Shown here: piece by piece, positions 60,493 through 64,000 of the stretch | Layout of the letters: the number at the start of each line of letters is the position of its first letter | Numbering within the stretch: the first letter of the stretch is position 1 | Origin: Streptomyces ruber | GTDB taxonomy: Bacteria; Actinomycetota; Actinomycetes; Streptomycetales; Streptomycetaceae | Direction of reading: 5' to 3' | Length of the DNA: 64,000 nucleotides | Assembly (NCBI RefSeq): GCF_014648075.1 | Contig: NZ_BMQK01000012.1 | Coordinates: 124,001 to 188,000 of the forward strand | Notes under the pieces: model-generated | What the model was told of the DNA's origin: nothing | The model's database searches: none | What the model saw: only the letters and a program-made list of their open reading frames with translations | Program-made: the position numbers and the translations under genes

Positions 60493-60571
60493 ACGAGCTC
60501 CTTGAAATCGGTGGGGGAACGGCCGTATCCGGAAATGGCCGCAAGAGGTGTCACGCGGGCCGGCGAGCGGG

Positions 60572-60599
60572 GGTGGGCCCTGCCCGGACAGGGCCCACC
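60572..60599. terminator. Hairpin between the two glycine-rich genes
   Basis: GGTGGGCCCTG (60572-60582) pairs with CAGGGCCCACC (60589-60599), an 11-bp perfect stem. It lies 80 bp upstream of the 60492 start and 215 bp after the 60815 gene's end; a similar hairpin occurs at the same relative position before the next gene (61927-61954). Confidence 0.55.
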
Positions 60600-60814
60600 C
60601 CCGCCCGGGTGCTCCGCTGCTGTTCCGCTCCGCAGGCGATCGGCGTTGCGCGGGGTGGGGACCGGGCGGTTACTCCCGAGCGGAGTCCACGGGTGGCGCC
60701 GGCGCCGGTGGTCACCGAACGCATGGCGGAGTGAACCGGCCGTTGCCATACGGGGCGGGGCGGTCCGGGATTTCCCGCGGCGCCGGAGGTACCGGGCCGA
60801 GGGTGAGAGGGGGG

Positions 60815-61849
60815 TTATCCCCAGGACATGGTCACCCAGCCTGTGTTGCCGACGCCGGTGGCGAAGCCGGCACCGGCGCCCGAACGGCCATTGTCACCGT
60901 ATTCCGACCGCTGATTGCTGCCTGCGCCGCCCCCGGCCCCGCCGCCATAGTCTCCGGGGCCGCCCTTTCCGCCGTCGCCTGCGCTTCCGGGATGTCCTTG
61001 GGTGGCGTGTCCTCCCACACCGCCATCGCCCCCGTGGCCCCCCACGCCCCGCGCTTCTGCGCCCTCTCCGCGATCGCCTGCCTCGCCTGCCTTGCTCGCC
61101 GCACCCGGTGTGCCGGGGTAGCTGGTGCCGATCGCCGCGCCCGTGCAGCTTCCCCGGCCGCCGGCGCCGCCGGGTGCTGCGGCGCCGCCGGCACCGCCGT
61201 CGCCGCCCTTGCCGGGGGTCGATCCCTTCCCCCGCGAGCCGCCGTATCCGCCCTTTCCGGCTTTCCCGGGCTGGCCGCCCTTCCCGCCGCCGGCCGTGGC
61301 CGGAGTGCTGCCGTCAGGAAGGGTGAGGGAACTGGCCTCGCCGTCGCCGCCGGCCCCTCCGTCCTTGCCGTCCCCGCCGCGCCCGCCGTAGTCGGCCGTG
61401 TTGCCCTCACCGCGGGCTCCGGGATCGCCGCCAAAACCGTTGGCCCCGCCCCGGCCCACGGTGATGGTCAGGCTGCTGCCCGCAGTGACCGCCACGGTGC
61501 ACACCGTGTGGGCACCGCCACCGCCGCCACCGCCACCACTGGAGCCACCACCGGTACCACCCCCGCCTCCGCGCGAGCCACCCCCGAATGCCCCTGCGGT
61601 GCCGCCGGTGCCACCCCCGCCGCCTCCGCCGCCACCTCCACCGCCGGCGCCGCCGCCTCCGCCGCCCCAGAGGGCGACGGTGACCGAGGAGACGCCCGCA
61701 GGCACCGTGAAGGTGGTCTTCCCGGCGTGGTAGAAGCTTTTGGTCTGGCTGGGGGCCGCCTGCGCGGACGGGGTCAAGGCGGGCAGGACGGCAAGAGCGG
61801 CAAGGGCTGCCAGCAGCCGCGCCCTCCCGACCCGGGAATGCTGTGTCAC
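60815..61849 (-). CDS. Secreted glycine-rich protein (paralogue B)
   Basis: A 344-residue protein from GTG 61849, with the same signal peptide core (LLAALAALAVLPALTPSAQA) as paralogue A, the same first domain TTFTVPAGVSSVTVALWGGG, longer Gly runs, the Cys block AHTVCTVAVTAGSSLTITVG, LTLPDGSTPATAGGGKGGQP, and ending FATGVGNTGWVTMSWG. The frame is open upstream to 61900, but GTG 61849 follows the same AGGAGCTCGTGTGACACAG context as paralogue A. The two clearly arose by tandem duplication including upstream DNA. Possibly spore or cell-surface proteins. Confidence 0.78.
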   Translation of the reverse strand: MTQHSRVGRARLLAALAALAVLPALTPSAQAAPSQTKSFYHAGKTTFTVPAGVSSVTVALWGGGGGGAGGGGGGGGGGGGTGGTAGAFGGGSRGGGGGTGGGSSGGGGGGGGAHTVCTVAVTAGSSLTITVGRGGANGFGGDPGARGEGNTADYGGRGGDGKDGGAGGDGEASSLTLPDGSTPATAGGGKGGQPGKAGKGGYGGSRGKGSTPGKGGDGGAGGAAAPGGAGGRGSCTGAAIGTSYPGTPGAASKAGEAGDRGEGAEARGVGGHGGDGGVGGHATQGHPGSAGDGGKGGPGDYGGGAGGGAGSNQRSEYGDNGRSGAGAGFATGVGNTGWVTMSWG

Positions 61850-61926
61850 ACGAGCTCCTGAGAACGGTGGGGGAAACGGCCGCACCCGGCACGGCCGCAA
61901 GAGACGTCACGCCGACCGGTCAACGA

Positions 61927-61954
61927 GGTGGGCCCTGCCCGGGCAGAGCCCACC
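61927..61954. terminator. Hairpin upstream of paralogue B
   Basis: GGTGGGCCCTG pairs with CAGAGCCCACC (one mismatch) in 61927-61954. It is in the same place relative to paralogue B as the 60572-60599 hairpin is to paralogue A, and 67 bp after the 62021 gene end, so it could terminate that gene or be part of the duplicated upstream region. Confidence 0.5.
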
Positions 61955-62020
61955 CCCCGGTGCTCCGCTGCTCCGCGCCCGCAGACGACCAGCGCCGTGC
62001 CAGGGGCGGGACAGGGGCGG

Positions 62021-62368
62021 TTACTTCAGAGCGGAGTCGACGGTGGCGCCGGCGCCGGAGGTCACCGACTGCACGGCGGAGCTAGCGGTGTCCTTGAGGT
62101 TGGTCACCGGGCCCGGCTCCGGCGCCGGCGGCGGCGTGGAGGACGCCGGCGGCTGCGACGAGGACCCCGACCCCTGCGGGTCGTACTTGTAGGTCTCGGT
62201 CACCTTCTGCTCCTTGGTCAGCTTCCCCGGAGCAGGGGAAACCACCAGCGCCGGGATACCACCCGGACCGTCGGCGGCCACCGCGGCCGACGCCTGGCCC
62301 AGCATCGCCCCACCGGCCGCCAGGACCAGGCCGAGGGCCGCCACACTGCTACGCATCGAGAACATCAC
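62021..62368 (-). CDS. Small secreted protein
   Basis: A 115-residue protein from ATG 62368 with signal peptide SSVAALGLVLAAGGAMLGQA ending ASAAVAA. The mature part is Pro/Ser-rich with KLTKEQKVTETYKYDPQGSG and PPAPEPGPVTNLKDTASSAV; no known domain. It precedes the glycine-rich paralogues on the same strand and may be co-expressed with them as another surface protein. There is a hairpin right after its end. Confidence 0.65.
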   Translation of the reverse strand: MMFSMRSSVAALGLVLAAGGAMLGQASAAVAADGPGGIPALVVSPAPGKLTKEQKVTETYKYDPQGSGSSSQPPASSTPPPAPEPGPVTNLKDTASSAVQSVTSGAGATVDSALK

Positions 62369-62909
62369 ACGCTCCTACACCGTCGAAGATGAATGCGCGG
62401 CCGGCTGCGCGCCCAGGCGTCCAGCCGGTCCATGAGCGCGAAACCCCGATCCCGGCCTGCAGGGAGGCGACGAGGAGGAAGCCGTGGCCCCGGGGCCCGG
62501 TGGCAGGGTTCCGCAGGGCTGTACAGGTACCGGTGTGATCAGCAGCCGGTCAAAACACCCGACCGCCACACCAACGGCACGCCCCCGCCTGTCTGCACGG
62601 CAATCGAACACGTGAGGTGAAACGACGCCCGAAAAGCCGCCACATTCACCGGCCGGGCCTGCCTCAACCCCCCACCGTTCCCCAGAAAGACGGGCTCTTG
62701 CCCCGTAACCTTGACCCGGCTGCACCCGCCCACCTGAACGGATGGCCGCATCCGTCACAGCCACGCCACGTCACTCCGACAGGGCCCGCCCGGCACTTGC
62801 GTTGACCTCGACGGAACGAAACCGCGGGAAGGCAGGGAGGAGGTGGACCGTGGCCCGCTACGGTGCTGGGCAGAGACTTCCGGCGTGCCACGCGGAAGGA
62901 GGACCGTCC
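62369..62909. other. Intergenic stretch
   Basis: No gene that I can support. Open frames in this stretch have no ribosome sites, family or compositional support. A good ribosome site (GGAAGGAGGA) occurs at 62894-62903, just before the truncated gene at 62910. Confidence 0.4.
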
Positions 62910-63068
62910 GTGTCCGACCAGCCGCCACCCAGCACCGACCAGCTCCGGGTGCGATTTCTCGGGTTGGTGTCGGTGGTGGTGAGTGTCGGTTCTGCTGGTT
63001 CAGGGGTGGGGTGTTTCGGGGCTGGTCAGTGGGTGTTTGCGGGTGGGTGGTCCGCTGTCATGAGGTGA
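62910..63068 (+). pseudogene. 5' end of an interrupted gene
   Basis: GTG 62910 follows a strong ribosome site (GGAAGGAGGA). The first ~20 codons (SDQPPPSTDQLRVRFLGLVS) look like a real N-terminus, then the frame enters a G-rich, non-coding-looking stretch and stops at 63068. The change happens near TGTCGG at 62968-62989, a sequence typical of Tn7/Tn5053-type element ends, so the gene was probably cut by the transposon whose ATPase gene starts at 63181. Confidence 0.5.
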
Positions 63069-63180
63069 GAGATTGAGGGGTGGGTTCACTGTCGTGGGGC
63101 TTTATCGCATGGCAGCTGATGCTGTCTCAGGTTCGGGAGTTTTTATGCGGTGAGGTGGGCTCGGTCGGTGTGATCGTGGG

Positions 63181-64000
63181 GTGGAGCAAGGGGTAAGGGC
63201 CGGTCGTGGGCCTGTGCTGTCCAGGGGGTTGGTGGTGCGTCGTCTGCTGGAACGGCAGCGGGCGGGTGAGCTCGCGATGCGGCATGTGCGTGCGGTCGCG
63301 GAGACGGTGGGTGTCTCGGAGCGTACGGTGTGGCGCTGGCTGGAGCAGGCCAAGACGACTGGGCAGGTGGAGGCGCCGGTCCGGCAGGGGTATGCGGTGT
63401 CGGACGAGGTGTGGGCGCTGTTGGGCGAGGTGGGAGGGAATGTCGCTGAGCTGAGGCGCTGGCTGTCCGCTGCCAGCGGCGGGACCTTGGTTCCGTCGGC
63501 GTCGACACTGCACCGGGTGATCCGCAGGGACCGTCGGGCGGGCCGGGCGTTGATGGTCGAGCGGGAGCCTGTGGTGGCCGGGCCGAGCAGGCCCGATCCG
63601 CTCAGCGAGCTGGGCTTGAACGTTGTGGCCGGTCAAGGTGCAGGTGGGCAGGTGTTTCTGCGGGAGCAGAAGCACCTGGCGCAGGTGCCGGTCCTGGTGC
63701 CGGGCGCGCAGGTGGTGCACACGTCCGCTGTGCGGTCGGTGCTGCGGACGGTCGCGTACGCGGCCGCGGTGGGGGCGGTGGTGTGTCTGTACGGCGACGC
63801 CGGCCAGGGCAAGACCGTCGCGCTGCAGTACGCCCTGTCCCAGCTGCCGCACCCGGCCCGGGTCCGCCGGGTCCACGTTGGTGTGCATCCGACGGTGCCG
63901 GAACTGCACCGGGTGCTCGCGGATGCCCTTGAGCTGGGCAGGCGTCTGCCGCGCGGGGCGGGAGAGGCCGAGCTGACGCTGGTGAACGCGCTACGGCAGC
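63181..64000 (+). CDS. TniB/MuB-like AAA ATPase with N-terminal HTH region, 3' end outside window
   Basis: An open frame from GTG 63181 runs without a stop to the window end (at least 273 codons). Residues 15-60 contain a transposase-type HTH (ETVGVSERTVWRWLEQAKTT) and LRRWLSAASGGTLVPSASTL resembling the N-terminal DNA-binding part of Mu/TniA transposases. Then a linker and a P-loop ATPase start: GAVVCLYGDAGQGKTVALQY (Walker A). No ribosome site is clear; GTG 63232 is an alternative. In Tn5053/Mu-like transposons the ATPase (TniB/MuB) acts with the transposase for target choice; here an HTH seems fused to it. The G-rich DNA upstream may be the element's left end. Confidence 0.65.
   Translation, partial: MEQGVRAGRGPVLSRGLVVRRLLERQRAGELAMRHVRAVAETVGVSERTVWRWLEQAKTTGQVEAPVRQGYAVSDEVWALLGEVGGNVAELRRWLSAASGGTLVPSASTLHRVIRRDRRAGRALMVEREPVVAGPSRPDPLSELGLNVVAGQGAGGQVFLREQKHLAQVPVLVPGAQVVHTSAVRSVLRTVAYAAAVGAVVCLYGDAGQGKTVALQYALSQLPHPARVRRVHVGVHPTVPELHRVLADALELGRRLPRGAGEAELTLVNALRQ

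Noticed and set aside
59533..61849. Proline- and glycine-rich open frames on the plus strand
   Set aside because: They are the complement of Gly-rich codons on the minus strand and lack starts with ribosome sites or any family.

Overview
The window is very GC-rich actinomycete DNA, most likely from a Streptomyces. GTG starts, GTGA/ATGA stop-start overlaps and strong third-position GC are everywhere. The families present (DUF6230/DUF6114 pair, DUF6233, RacP, NarL-type two-component systems, SARP-type remnants) point the same way. It reads as an accessory or chromosome-arm region: about a dozen insertion-sequence relics of at least seven families (IS701, IS5, IS630, IS3, IS481, ISAzo13 and an IS701-like truncated transposase) and many frameshifted or truncated host genes sit between small intact modules. 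No rRNA, tRNA, CRISPR array or replication origin was seen.

Layout. 0-8.7 kb: cupin and SDR enzymes, a decayed SARP regulator containing an 8-bp tandem repeat, two small hypothetical genes, a broken IS701 transposase, a MarR gene, a 214-bp IS5-derived MITE at the stop codon of an SDR gene, and a frameshifted SnoaL-like gene divergent from a TetR regulator with three operator-like palindromes. 9.0-15.7 kb: an IS701-type element bounded by 21-bp inverted repeats that carries a P-loop kinase-like passenger, an antitoxin whose Doc toxin is truncated, a decayed and an apparently intact IS630 element, and an aminoglycoside-phosphotransferase-like gene. 15.9-23.8 kb: a GNAT acetyltransferase; a response regulator divergent from an ABC exporter pair and a histidine kinase; an HxlR/NAD(P)-binding divergent pair; IS debris.

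23.8-39.2 kb is the most distinctive part, an apparent biosynthetic gene cluster in two divergent operons. The leftward operon encodes two SDR proteins (one lacking the YxxxK catalytic residues), a three-subunit xanthine-dehydrogenase-type molybdoenzyme, an amidinotransferase and a kynurenine-3-monooxygenase-like flavoenzyme. The rightward operon begins with a 12-codon reading frame behind a near-perfect Shine-Dalgarno sequence, then a putative Fe(II) dioxygenase, a preATP-grasp ligase resembling the PGM1 peptide ligase of pheganomycin biosynthesis, a radical SAM enzyme, and two ABC exporters. I infer a guanidino-capped peptide-type product: the amidinotransferase and oxidoreductases would make an N-terminal building block, the ligase would join it to an amino acid or short peptide, the radical SAM and dioxygenase enzymes would tailor it, and the exporter pair would secrete it. 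Three 11-bp-phased direct repeats in the divergent promoter region look like a SARP binding site, but no SARP gene lies in the cluster.

39.3-48.5 kb: a frameshifted plasmid-type gene; a leftward operon of a TPR protein, polyprenyl diphosphate synthase, DUF6230, DUF6114 and a secreted protein, preceded by two 17-bp palindromes; an IS3 element; and three overlapping genes for a secreted protein, a lipoprotein and a hypothetical protein. 48.5-59.0 kb: IS5, ISAzo13, IS5 and IS481 relics around an ECF sigma factor/CU044_5270 pair, a RacP gene, a MarR/alpha-beta-hydrolase divergent pair and an extended SDR. 59.0-64.0 kb: a DUF6233 gene with an internal stop, two paralogous glycine-rich secreted proteins, a small secreted protein and, at the edge, the start of a TniB/MuB-like ATPase gene with a fused HTH region that seems to interrupt another gene.
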